Assembly: GCA_023431045.1 (NCBI GenBank)
Contig: JAEYXZ010000104.1
Coordinates: 1-14,390 of the forward strand
DNA: 14,390 nucleotides
Direction of reading: 5' to 3'
Origin: Bacillota bacterium
Lineage (GTDB): Bacteria > Bacillota_I > Bacilli_A > Acholeplasmatales > Acholeplasmataceae
Shown here: positions 7,438 through 14,183 of the stretch, one piece after another
Layout of the letters: every line of letters starts with the position of its first letter
Position numbering within the stretch: the first letter of the stretch is position 1
Made by a program: the position numbers and the translations under genes
Notes under the pieces: generated by a model
What the model was told of the DNA's origin: nothing
What the model saw: the letters and a program-made list of their open reading frames with translations, nothing else
Database searches by the model: none

Positions 7438-7933
7438 CTTGTCTCACGCAACAAGAGCAAAAGGCTTTGTTGCAGGATTTAAGAACTTCATTACTAAAGG
7501 TAATGTGGTTGATTTAGCGATTGGGGTTATCATCGGTGGTGCATTTGGTAAAATCATTTCATCACTCGTCAATGATATCATCCTACCTCCAATTGGGGTG
7601 TTATTAGGCGGTGTTGACTTTAAAGATTTAAAGGTCAATATTGCACAAGTTGTCATCGACGGTGTACCGCAAGTTGATCCTGTGACAAGTAATCCGATTT
7701 ATGTCACGATTAATTATGGTAACTTTATCCAAGTTGTGTTAGAGTTTATCATTATCGCATTTGCTATCTATGCACTTCTGTTCTTTATTATTAAAAGAAA
7801 GCAATTTGAAGAACAACTGGCACTTGAAGAAGCTAAAAAGATTGAAGCGGAAAAACCACAAGAACCAGTTATACCAGCTGTACCTGAAGATATTAAATTG
7901 CTAACGGAGATCAGAGATTTACTTAAAAAATGA
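7421..7933 (+). CDS. mscL: Large-conductance mechanosensitive channel MscL
   Basis: Homopentameric membrane channel that opens under membrane tension to release solutes after hypo-osmotic shock. The 170-aa protein has the amphipathic N-terminal helix (FVAGFKNFITKGN, 16-28), the conserved pore helix TM1 (VVDLAIGVIIGGAFGKIISS, 29-48, continuing through NDIILPPIG), an extracellular loop (about 63-100), TM2 (about 102-124) followed by KRK, and a charged C-terminal helix ending in IRDLLKK. It is longer than the common 120-150 aa because of about 12 extra polar N-terminal residues and a Pro/Glu-rich linker (about 140-156). ATG 7421 lies within the HAD gene with AAAGGA about 11 bases upstream. The in-frame TTG at 7439 would remove only six residues. 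Confidence 0.93.
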   Translation: MGKKNNLSHATRAKGFVAGFKNFITKGNVVDLAIGVIIGGAFGKIISSLVNDIILPPIGVLLGGVDFKDLKVNIAQVVIDGVPQVDPVTSNPIYVTINYGNFIQVVLEFIIIAFAIYALLFFIIKRKQFEEQLALEEAKKIEAEKPQEPVIPAVPEDIKLLTEIRDLLKK

Positions 7934-8790
7934 CAATGGGAAAAGTAAAAGTAATTGTTTGTAGTAATGCAGCATTAGACTATTTAGATCATCCAAAAGA
8001 TATTGAAATATTTAGAAGTAAAATCCATTTTGGTGATGAAGCTTATGATGATTTCACAGAACTCACAGCAAGTGATTTCTATAATCGATTAGCAAAAGAA
8101 CCAAATAATATTCCTAAAACATCTTATGTGTCACCAGGACACATGATTGAAGTTTTTGAAAGATTAGAACAAGAAGGCTATGAAGAAGTCTTCGTTATTA
8201 CGATTGCAAAACCATTATCTGGTTTACATGATGCAATCATCAACTTAAGCAAAGAAGTAAAAATTAAAGTGACAGTTTATGATTCAAAATCACTTGCATA
8301 CCCTGAATCATATATGGCTTTAACAGCATATAAAATGTTTCAAGTAGGTCATCCATCGGGTGACGTTATTGAAACACTTAACTTTATTCGCAGTCATCAA
8401 AAGATGTATTTTGCTGTTGACACATTGCTTTATTTAGTTAAGAATGGCCGTTTATCTAAATTACAAGGTACTCTTGGTACATTATTATCAATTAAACCAG
8501 TCTTAACATTAAACCCAGATGGTAAAGTTGAAACGGTTGAAAAAATTAGAACAACCGTGAAAGCAATCAAACGTATAGTTGAACTCTATTTTGAAGAAAC
8601 AAAAGATAAAGAAGTCATTACATTTATCTCACATGCTCACAACGATCAAGGAGTCGAAATGATTAAGAATTTAGTCAAAGAAAAGTACCCAGAACGTGAG
8701 ATTGTTGTATCATACTTGACACCAGTTGTTGGTGCTCATGCTGGTCCTAAAGCAATTGCAATTGGATATATTGAAAAACATCATTCATAA
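7930..8790 (+). CDS. DegV family (FakB-like) fatty acid-binding protein
   Basis: DegV-family proteins bind a fatty acid and, as FakB, present it to the kinase FakA for phosphorylation before phospholipid synthesis. The 286-aa sequence has the family's two-lobed layout: KTSYVSPG (63-70, T64), IAKPLSGLHDA (92-102, S97), VYDSKSLAYPES (117-127), the LVKNGRLSKLQGTLGTLLSIKPVL segment split at 169-192, and TPVVGAHAGPKAI (264-276, H270). T64, S97 and H270 correspond by motif to the lipid carboxyl-binding residues. The N-terminal TDS signature is replaced by CSN (11-13) and SGT by SGL, so ligand preference may differ. The start overlaps the mscL stop (ATGA), and the second Met at 7936 is an alternative. 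No fakA gene is in the window. A terminator follows directly. Confidence 0.88.
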   Translation: MTMGKVKVIVCSNAALDYLDHPKDIEIFRSKIHFGDEAYDDFTELTASDFYNRLAKEPNNIPKTSYVSPGHMIEVFERLEQEGYEEVFVITIAKPLSGLHDAIINLSKEVKIKVTVYDSKSLAYPESYMALTAYKMFQVGHPSGDVIETLNFIRSHQKMYFAVDTLLYLVKNGRLSKLQGTLGTLLSIKPVLTLNPDGKVETVEKIRTTVKAIKRIVELYFEETKDKEVITFISHAHNDQGVEMIKNLVKEKYPEREIVVSYLTPVVGAHAGPKAIAIGYIEKHHS

Positions 8791-8816
8791 AAAGCAGCCT
8801 TGTTTGGCTGCTTTTT
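8791..8816 (+). terminator. Intrinsic terminator of the walJ-degV operon
   Basis: AAAGCAGCC (8791-8799) pairs perfectly with GGCTGCTTT (8806-8814) around the loop TTGTTT and is followed by T residues. It begins immediately after the degV stop and separates that operon from the aro operon. Confidence 0.92.
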
Positions 8817-8839
8817 CAATGAAGAAGTAATTAAAATCA

Positions 8840-8868
8840 TTGTAATTTATCTATTCATATGATACACT
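8840..8868 (+). promoter_or_regulatory. Predicted promoter of the aro operon
   Basis: -35 TTGTAA (8840-8845), a 17-base spacer and an extended -10 TGATACACT (hexamer 8863-8868). Predicted transcription start near 8875, giving a leader RNA of roughly 205 bases before aroF and 23 bases before the leader-peptide start codon. Confidence 0.6.
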
Positions 8869-8897
8869 TTAATTACACTAAGAAAAGAGATATACAC

Positions 8898-8939
8898 ATG
8901 ATTGAAACCACTTTTTCTTATTATTACTATAGCATCTAA
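8898..8939 (+). CDS. Tyr-rich attenuator leader peptide (MIETTFSYYYYSI)
   Basis: A 13-codon ORF whose codons 6-11 are Phe-Ser-Tyr-Tyr-Tyr-Tyr (8913-8930), ending TAA. It lies about 23 bases into the predicted leader transcript, after a purine-rich AAGAGA stretch (8885-8890) seven bases from the ATG, which is a weak ribosome binding site. Consecutive codons for the pathway's own end product, ahead of a terminator that precedes the first pathway gene, are the hallmark of ribosome-mediated attenuators such as those of the enterobacterial pheA and his operons. I infer that the peptide has no function of its own and that slow decoding of its Tyr codons reports low charged tRNA-Tyr. It is too short to be found by ordinary gene calling. 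Chance is the alternative, but four Tyr codons in a row at this place makes that unlikely. Confidence 0.8.
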   Translation: MIETTFSYYYYSI

Positions 8940-8996
8940 AAAAGGTTTGTTAATGACATTCCTTTTATGAACGTGTGAAGTAAAAATAAGGAATGT
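8905..8996 (+). promoter_or_regulatory. Alternative leader RNA pairings (pause, protector and antiterminator segments)
   Basis: Four pairings can be drawn by eye. (a) AAACC..TTTTT (8905-8916) with AAAAAGGTTT (8939-8948), looping out the Tyr codons. (b) AAAAGG (8940-8945) with CCTTTT (8961-8966). (c) A 9-bp stem ACATTCCTT (8956-8964) with AAGGAATGT (8988-8996), extendable by GGTT (8944-8947) with AACC (8997-9000). (d) AAGG(A)ATG (8988-8995) with CATCCTT (9023-9029), which would invade the 5' arm of the terminator, helped by an ATGAG/CTCAT stem (9005-9009/9021-9025). Pairings b and c exclude each other, as do c and d, and d and the terminator. Stability was not computed. Confidence 0.55.
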
Positions 8997-9023
8997 AACC
9001 GATTATGAGTAAGATTAATTCTC

Positions 9024-9059
9024 ATCCTTCAGGCACATTTCCTGAAGGATTTTATTTTT
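9024..9059 (+). terminator. Attenuator terminator upstream of aroF
   Basis: Perfect 10-bp stem ATCCTTCAGG (9024-9033) with CCTGAAGGAT (9041-9050), loop CACATTT, followed by a run of T with one A to 9059. It lies between the promoter and aroF, seven bases before the AAAGGAG ribosome binding site (9066-9072), with no complete ordinary gene ahead of it, so it would stop operon transcription unless prevented from folding. Confidence 0.85.
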
Positions 9060-9080
9060 AATAACAAAGGAGAACACACC

Positions 9081-10103
9081 ATGATTGTTCAAATGAAACG
9101 CAGTGTCACCAAACAAGAGGTTAGTAACTTACAAAACTATCTTAAGAAACAGGGGTTTGGCATCAAAGATGCATCAAGTAATGATGTTATTCTATTTGGT
9201 ATTTTAGGGGATACAAAAACTTTAGATATTGATCAAATTAAAGTTTTTGCTGGAGTTGAAAACGTCACTCGAGTTTCACAACCATATAAACTTGCAAGTA
9301 AAGCTTTCAGATCTAGTCAAACGATTATCACACTTAAAAACGGAGTCACAATTGGTGGGGGTGATTTTGTCGTTATGGCAGGTCCTTGTAGCGTTGAAAA
9401 TGAAGAACAACTAAGAATTATTACAAAAGCAGTTAAAGATGCAGGTTCTAACGTTTTACGCGGAGGGGTTTTTAAACCTAGAACATCACCTTATGCATTC
9501 CAAGGCTTAGGCATTGAAGGCATTAAAATGATGAGAAAAGTTGCAGAAGAATTAGGCATGGCTGTTATTTCTGAAATCATGGGAACAGAACATCTAGATG
9601 AGTTTGTTAAGTATGTTGATATCATCCAAATTGGTGCAAGAAACATGCAAAATTTTGATTTACTAAAAGCAGTGGGTAAAACTAAAGTTCCAGTTATGTT
9701 AAAACGTGGATTATCAGCAACCATCGAAGAATGGTTAATGAGTGCAGAATATATTATGGCATCAGGTAATGAACAAGTTATCTTATGTGAACGTGGCATT
9801 AGAACTTTTGAAAAATACACAAGAAATACACTAGACATTTCAGCAGTACTTGCAGTACGTGAACTTTCACATCTTCCAGTGATGATTGATCCTAGTCATG
9901 CTGCAGGCAAATGGGAAATGATTGAAAACCTTTCAATGGCGGCACTTGCAGTTGGCTCCGATGGGATTATTGTTGAGGTCCATCATGATCCAGAAAAAGC
10001 TCTTTCGGATGGTCCTCAGAGTTTAAAACCAAAGAATTTTAGTGCAATGATGGATAAATTGGAAAAAGTTTCCAAGGTCATGGATAAGAAGGTTCATCGA
10101 TGA
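9081..10103 (+). CDS. aroF: 3-deoxy-D-arabino-heptulosonate 7-phosphate (DAHP) synthase, type I-beta with regulatory domain
   Basis: Condenses phosphoenolpyruvate and erythrose 4-phosphate, the first step of the shikimate pathway. At 340 aa it matches the two-domain architecture of the Thermotoga enzyme. Residues 1-70 are a ferredoxin-like domain (MIVQMKRSVTKQEV start), which binds Tyr/Phe for feedback inhibition in that enzyme. The TIM-barrel catalytic domain follows, with GPCSVE (101-106, metal ligand C103), RGGVFKPRTSPYAFQG (127-142), IGARNMQN (184-191), KRG (208-210), DPSHAAG (270-276, H273), EVHHDP (299-304) and D310. ATG 9081 has AAAGGAG at 8 bases, and the next Met (9093) is too deep in the conserved start. 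First gene of the aro operon, behind the Tyr-codon leader. Its stop overlaps tyrA (ATGA). Confidence 0.95.
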   Translation: MIVQMKRSVTKQEVSNLQNYLKKQGFGIKDASSNDVILFGILGDTKTLDIDQIKVFAGVENVTRVSQPYKLASKAFRSSQTIITLKNGVTIGGGDFVVMAGPCSVENEEQLRIITKAVKDAGSNVLRGGVFKPRTSPYAFQGLGIEGIKMMRKVAEELGMAVISEIMGTEHLDEFVKYVDIIQIGARNMQNFDLLKAVGKTKVPVMLKRGLSATIEEWLMSAEYIMASGNEQVILCERGIRTFEKYTRNTLDISAVLAVRELSHLPVMIDPSHAAGKWEMIENLSMAALAVGSDGIIVEVHHDPEKALSDGPQSLKPKNFSAMMDKLEKVSKVMDKKVHR

Positions 10104-10930
10104 AAATATTTATTGTCGGATTAGGATTAATGGGGGCTTCCTATGCGACAGGCTTAAGTCAAAAAGGACATCAGGTTTTTGGTTTTGATAAAAACCAGAA
10201 TGTAATCGACAAAGCAATGAAAGATCGCATTATTATGGGGTCTTCACTCGATTTAATAAAAGAATCTGATGTAGTTATTTTATGCTTGTATCCAAAGGAT
10301 AATATCTCATTTGTTAAAGAACATCAAAGCTTATTCAATCGTCAACTCGTCACAGATATTTCAGGAACAAAACATGATATGATGAAGGAAATTGTCAGTT
10401 ATTTACCAGCTGGAGTCTCCTATATTTCTCACCATCCAATGGCTGGTAGAGAAACATCAGGTTATGATCATAAAGACCCATCAATGTTTAAAAATGCGAA
10501 CTTTTTAATTATTCCTTCAATCAATCATAATCCATCTGATATTCATATATTAAAGGATTTAGCACATGATTTGGAGTTTGGTAAAATCACTTTACTATCT
10601 GCCAAAGAACATGATGATTTAATTGCTCACACGTCACAATTAACTCACTTAATTGCAGTATCACTTATGATTTCTGATACTTCACCTCATACAGTTTTTG
10701 CGACCGGTGACTCATTTAGAGATTTAACCAGAATCGCAAAGATTAATGAAGATATGTGGACTGAATTATTCTTAAATAATAAAGCAGCACTCATTAAACA
10801 AACTGACGAATTTATCAAAATACTTGAATCATTAAAACAATCTATCAAGGAAGGCAAAGCAGAAGACATCAAACATAACCTAAAAACCGCAAAAGCTTTG
10901 AGAGTGAAATTCGATGATCATAAACGTTGA
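10100..10930 (+). CDS. tyrA: Prephenate dehydrogenase
   Basis: Oxidatively decarboxylates prephenate to 4-hydroxyphenylpyruvate, the committed step to tyrosine. The 276-aa protein has the Rossmann motif GLGLMG (7-12) with D30 at the end of strand 2, which favours NAD over NADP. The catalytic region includes DISGTK (86-91), HHPMAGRETSGYDH (111-124), HTSQLTHLIAVSL (177-189) and GDSFRDLTRIA (203-213). It ends after the dimerising helical domain, with no C-terminal ACT domain such as the approximately 370-aa Bacillus enzyme carries. Nor is a chorismate mutase fused, as in enterobacteria; that activity lies in a separate gene downstream. Arogenate could be an alternative substrate. ATGA overlap with aroF, 17-base overlap with aroB. 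Confidence 0.92.
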   Translation: MKIFIVGLGLMGASYATGLSQKGHQVFGFDKNQNVIDKAMKDRIIMGSSLDLIKESDVVILCLYPKDNISFVKEHQSLFNRQLVTDISGTKHDMMKEIVSYLPAGVSYISHHPMAGRETSGYDHKDPSMFKNANFLIIPSINHNPSDIHILKDLAHDLEFGKITLLSAKEHDDLIAHTSQLTHLIAVSLMISDTSPHTVFATGDSFRDLTRIAKINEDMWTELFLNNKAALIKQTDEFIKILESLKQSIKEGKAEDIKHNLKTAKALRVKFDDHKR

Positions 10931-11915
10931 TACTTACGACATTATCATAGAAAATGGTGTGCTATCTAAATTACCCGAAATGATTTCGGATGTCTATCCA
11001 TACGATAAAGTCTATATCGTTACCGACCAAACAGTCTATGATTTATATTATGAAAAATTAGAAGAAATACTGACTGATTTTGAGTCTATTTATGTCAAAG
11101 TTGATCCAGGTGAAACATCAAAAAGTATTCCTATTTACGAAAAAGTTGTTAAAGAACTCATTGCAAAAGGCATTAAAAGAAATCATTTGTTGATTGCTTT
11201 TGGTGGTGGAGTTGTCGGTGATTTAACTGGCTTCATCGCTGGGACGCTTTACCGAGGATTGCCGTTTATACAAATTCCTACAACATTACTTGCAATGGTT
11301 GATTCATCAATTGGTGGAAAAACTGGTATTGATATAAAAGAGGGTAAAAATTTATTGGGTGTTTTTAAGAACCCATTGAAAGTTGTAATTGACCCAGAGA
11401 TTCTTCAAACACTTCCTAAAAATGAATATAAAAATGGATTAGCAGAAGTGCTTAAGGCAGGACTCATAGCTAACCCATCACTTTATGAATATTTAAAGAC
11501 AAACGATGTATTAACTGAGAAAGAAATCATTGATGCAATTGAAGTAAAAAGAAAGATTGTATTAGAAGATCCATTTGAAAAGAACACCAGAATGCTGCTT
11601 AATTTTGGACATACTTTTGGTCATGCGATTGAACGTTTTTATGATTATGCAATCAAGCATGGAATTGCTATTTCATATGGCATGCTCATTGCACTTGAAG
11701 AAGGCGAAAAAAGGGGAATTACGAGAAGCGGTTTATTTGAAGAAGTTAAATCAGTTTTACTAAGACTCGAATTAATCAAAGAACCAATCCTCAAAAAAGA
11801 ACTCTTTTTACCACTCATTTCAACAGATAAAAAACAGATGGTTGATGGTCTTCGTTTTGTGATGCTTAAAGATATTGGTGAACCTGAAATCATTAAGGGG
11901 TTGAAGTTTAGATGA
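10914..11915 (+). CDS. aroB: 3-dehydroquinate synthase
   Basis: Cyclises DAHP to 3-dehydroquinate with catalytic NAD and a divalent metal, the second shikimate step. In the 333-aa protein the NAD site appears as DPGETSKS (64-71) and AFGGGVVGDLTGFIAG (95-110), followed by IPTTLLAMVDSSIGGKTGID (121-140). The metal ligands correspond to E178 (GLAEVLKAG), H233 (LNFGHTFGHA) and H249 (KHGIAISYGM). It is about 20-30 residues shorter than many homologues, mostly at the C-terminus, with all active-site motifs present. ATG 10914 lies inside the tyrA end with a GAGAG stretch upstream. The stop overlaps aroA (ATGA). Confidence 0.95.
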   Translation: MIINVDTYDIIIENGVLSKLPEMISDVYPYDKVYIVTDQTVYDLYYEKLEEILTDFESIYVKVDPGETSKSIPIYEKVVKELIAKGIKRNHLLIAFGGGVVGDLTGFIAGTLYRGLPFIQIPTTLLAMVDSSIGGKTGIDIKEGKNLLGVFKNPLKVVIDPEILQTLPKNEYKNGLAEVLKAGLIANPSLYEYLKTNDVLTEKEIIDAIEVKRKIVLEDPFEKNTRMLLNFGHTFGHAIERFYDYAIKHGIAISYGMLIALEEGEKRGITRSGLFEEVKSVLLRLELIKEPILKKELFLPLISTDKKQMVDGLRFVMLKDIGEPEIIKGLKFR

Positions 11916-13153
11916 CAAAGATTTACCCAGTCAAACTGACAGGAGAAGTTTTCATTCCATCATCTAAATCTCTCTCACATCGCTATGTGATTGCAGCTGC
12001 ACTTGCAGAAGGAAAATCGATCGTTAGAAATGTGCTTGATTCTGATGACTTATTAGCAACAAAAAAAGCACTCATGAGCTTCGGTGCAAAGATAAACAAT
12101 GAGGAAATCGTTGGGTCAAAAATAAAGGTTATCGATGATGTTATAGATTGTAATGAGTCCGGTTCCACTTTCCGTTTTTTAGTACCGATTGCCATGCTTT
12201 TAGATCAAGCATTAACGTTTATTGGTAAGGGGAAATTAGGGGATAGACCAATTGATGTTTATGATGAAATATTTAAAACTAAATATACCTTTATGCATCC
12301 TATTAATGCAAGCCTTCCATTAATGGTAAAAGGGCCTCTTAAGGCAAATACCTATCAATTAAGAGGTAATGTTTCCAGTCAATTTTTAACAGGTTTATTG
12401 TTTGCTCTACCACTTGTTAATGGGGATAGTAAAATCACATTAACAACTGAACTCGAATCAAGTGGATATGTTGATTTAACGCTTGATGTCTTAAAAAGAT
12501 TTGGGATCAAAATTGAGCATCAAGATAACCAATATTTAATTCCAGGAAATCAACAGTATCAAGTGGTTGATTTAACAGTTGAAGGTGACTATTCTAGTGC
12601 GGCATTTTACATTGTGGCAGGAACTATTGGCTCTAAGATTTTAATCAAAGGATTAAACCGAAACAGCCTTCAAGGTGACCGAAAAATCATTGATGTTTTA
12701 AAGAAAATGAACGGTCTCTTAGACTTCACAGATGAAGGACTAATGGTTAATCCAGCCAAAACAAAAGGTACTACAATAGACTTAAAAGATATTCCTGATT
12801 TAGGTCCAATTTTAATGTTACTTGCCTCTCGTTCTAAAGGTGTATCAACCTTTAAAAATGTCTCTCGATTACGTATCAAAGAATCTGATCGTTTACAAGC
12901 GATGATCGATAATTTATCCTCACTTGGTGTAAAATTAGAATTAGAAGAGGATGAATTAAAAGTTTATGGTCAAGAAACGCTTTATCCAACCAAAACCCTC
13001 AAGAGTTATGGTGATCACAGGATTGCAATGACACTTGCTGTCGCATCCATTATTTCTAGTAAACCACTGGTCATTGATGACATTAGTGTTGTGAGTAAAA
13101 GTTATCCAAATTTCTTTAATGATTTTATTAAATTAGGGGGTAAAATCAAATGA
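11912..13153 (+). CDS. aroA: 5-enolpyruvylshikimate-3-phosphate synthase
   Basis: Transfers the enolpyruvyl group from phosphoenolpyruvate to shikimate 3-phosphate. 413 aa, two inside-out alpha/beta domains. Visible motifs: IPSSKSLSHR (15-24; K19, S20, R24), NESGSTFRF (81-89), GDRPI (110-114), RGNVSSQFLTGLL (151-163), EGDYSSAAFY (224-233), DIPDLGP (293-299, catalytic D296), RIKESDRL (321-328; E324, R327), SYGDHRIAM (365-373; R370) and SKSYPNFF (395-402). The loop NESGST-FRF differs from the enterobacterial NAGTAMRP form and resembles clostridial-type enzymes. Translationally coupled to aroB and the chorismate mutase gene by ATGA overlaps on both sides. Confidence 0.95.
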   Translation: MTKIYPVKLTGEVFIPSSKSLSHRYVIAAALAEGKSIVRNVLDSDDLLATKKALMSFGAKINNEEIVGSKIKVIDDVIDCNESGSTFRFLVPIAMLLDQALTFIGKGKLGDRPIDVYDEIFKTKYTFMHPINASLPLMVKGPLKANTYQLRGNVSSQFLTGLLFALPLVNGDSKITLTTELESSGYVDLTLDVLKRFGIKIEHQDNQYLIPGNQQYQVVDLTVEGDYSSAAFYIVAGTIGSKILIKGLNRNSLQGDRKIIDVLKKMNGLLDFTDEGLMVNPAKTKGTTIDLKDIPDLGPILMLLASRSKGVSTFKNVSRLRIKESDRLQAMIDNLSSLGVKLELEEDELKVYGQETLYPTKTLKSYGDHRIAMTLAVASIISSKPLVIDDISVVSKSYPNFFNDFIKLGGKIK

Positions 13154-13404
13154 ATGAACTAGAAGTGTTAAGATCAAAAATTGATCAATTAGATACCAAA
13201 TTAGTCGCACTCATTAAAGAACGTTTTTCAATTGTTAAAGCGATTGGAGAATACAAGAAACAAAATGACTTACCAATCTTTGACCCTAAACGAGAAGCCC
13301 ATGTTTTAGCATCTAAAAAAGCACTCGTCGATGAAAAAGAATGGTTTTTATATGAAAGAGTATTCCAACTATTAATGGACTTATCTAAGGAACTAGAAAA
13401 ATGA
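13150..13404 (+). CDS. aroQ: Chorismate mutase, AroQ class, monofunctional
   Basis: Rearranges chorismate to prephenate, feeding TyrA. The 84-aa all-helical protein matches the AroQ fold of the E. coli P-protein N-terminus. Active-site residues fall in order as R8 (LRSKID), R25 (IKERF), K36 (EYKK), D45 and R48-E49 (FDPKRE), with the last helix (VFQLLMDLSKELE) carrying the remaining side. It is neither fused to DAHP synthase, as in some Bacillus, nor to a dehydratase or dehydrogenase. ATGA overlaps with aroA and aroE. The symbol aroQ is also used for type II dehydroquinase, which this is not. Confidence 0.92.
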   Translation: MNELEVLRSKIDQLDTKLVALIKERFSIVKAIGEYKKQNDLPIFDPKREAHVLASKKALVDEKEWFLYERVFQLLMDLSKELEK

Positions 13405-14183
13405 GAAAGTATGCCATTATTGGCCATCCAGTACTTCAATCAAAATCACCTATCATTCATCCAATGATTGCTGAGTTTGAAGGTCGAAAACTTGATTATG
13501 ATTTGTTAGATGTTAAAAATCCATTGGATCTAAAACATTTGATGCATCTCCTTAGAATCAATACTTTTCATGGCTATAATGTGACAATACCCTATAAGGA
13601 AATAGTGATGTCCTATTTGGATGAATTATCACCTAAAGCACGTGAAATAGGTGCGGTTAATACTGTATACATGAAAGATGGGAAACTTTATGGTGATAAT
13701 ACCGATTATGATGGATTCATTGAACTCTTTCATTCTGTTCCTAAAAAAGATAACTCAAATATTATCATTTTAGGTTCTGGTGGTGCAGCAAAAGCAGTTT
13801 TTCTTGCACTTAAAGAAATGAAATACGAACCGATTGTCATATCTAGAACGAAACATCATGATGAGCATTTTTCACGTGTAATGACATATGATGAATTAAG
13901 TACGATCAAGTATGATATTATTATCAACTGTACACCGGTAGGGATGTTTCCAAATGTCGAGCAGTCACCACTAGATAAAGCCTTCGTTAAAGATAAGATT
14001 GTTATTGATCTCATCTATAAACCAGTAGTTACTAAGTTAATGAGTTATGCAAAACAGGCTTACAATGGAACAAAAATGTTAGTCTATCAAGCAATTAAAG
14101 CTCAAAGTTTATGGGAAGGTTATCCAATACATTTATCGAGTGAGCAAATTGAAGAAATCAGTGAGGTAGTTAATCGTGAATAG
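13401..14183 (+). CDS. aroE: Shikimate dehydrogenase
   Basis: Reversibly reduces 3-dehydroshikimate to shikimate, usually with NADPH. In the 260-aa protein, GHPVLQSKSPIIH (8-20) supplies the shikimate-binding serines S14 and S16. GYNVTIPYKE (58-67) contains catalytic K66, GAVNTVY (84-90) and GDNTDYDGF (98-106) supply N87 and catalytic-pair D102, and the nucleotide-binding loop is GSGGAAKAV (125-133). NCTPVGM and DLIYKP follow in the usual order, then the final GTKMLVYQAIKAQSLWEG helix. The stop overlaps the aroC GTG start by 8 bases and aroQ overlaps its start by ATGA. Confidence 0.94.
   Translation: MRKYAIIGHPVLQSKSPIIHPMIAEFEGRKLDYDLLDVKNPLDLKHLMHLLRINTFHGYNVTIPYKEIVMSYLDELSPKAREIGAVNTVYMKDGKLYGDNTDYDGFIELFHSVPKKDNSNIIILGSGGAAKAVFLALKEMKYEPIVISRTKHHDEHFSRVMTYDELSTIKYDIIINCTPVGMFPNVEQSPLDKAFVKDKIVIDLIYKPVVTKLMSYAKQAYNGTKMLVYQAIKAQSLWEGYPIHLSSEQIEEISEVVNRE

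Noticed and set aside
8953..8970. Five-codon ORF MTFLL in the leader
   Set aside because: No ribosome binding site of its own, no run of pathway-related codons, and it lies inside the hairpin arm; such tiny ORFs are expected by chance.
8875..9080. T-box riboswitch before aroF
   Set aside because: A terminator in a Firmicute-like aromatic operon leader suggests a T-box, but no AGGGTGGNACCGCG-like antiterminator consensus or GGTGG core is present, and the Tyr-rich ORF explains the region better.
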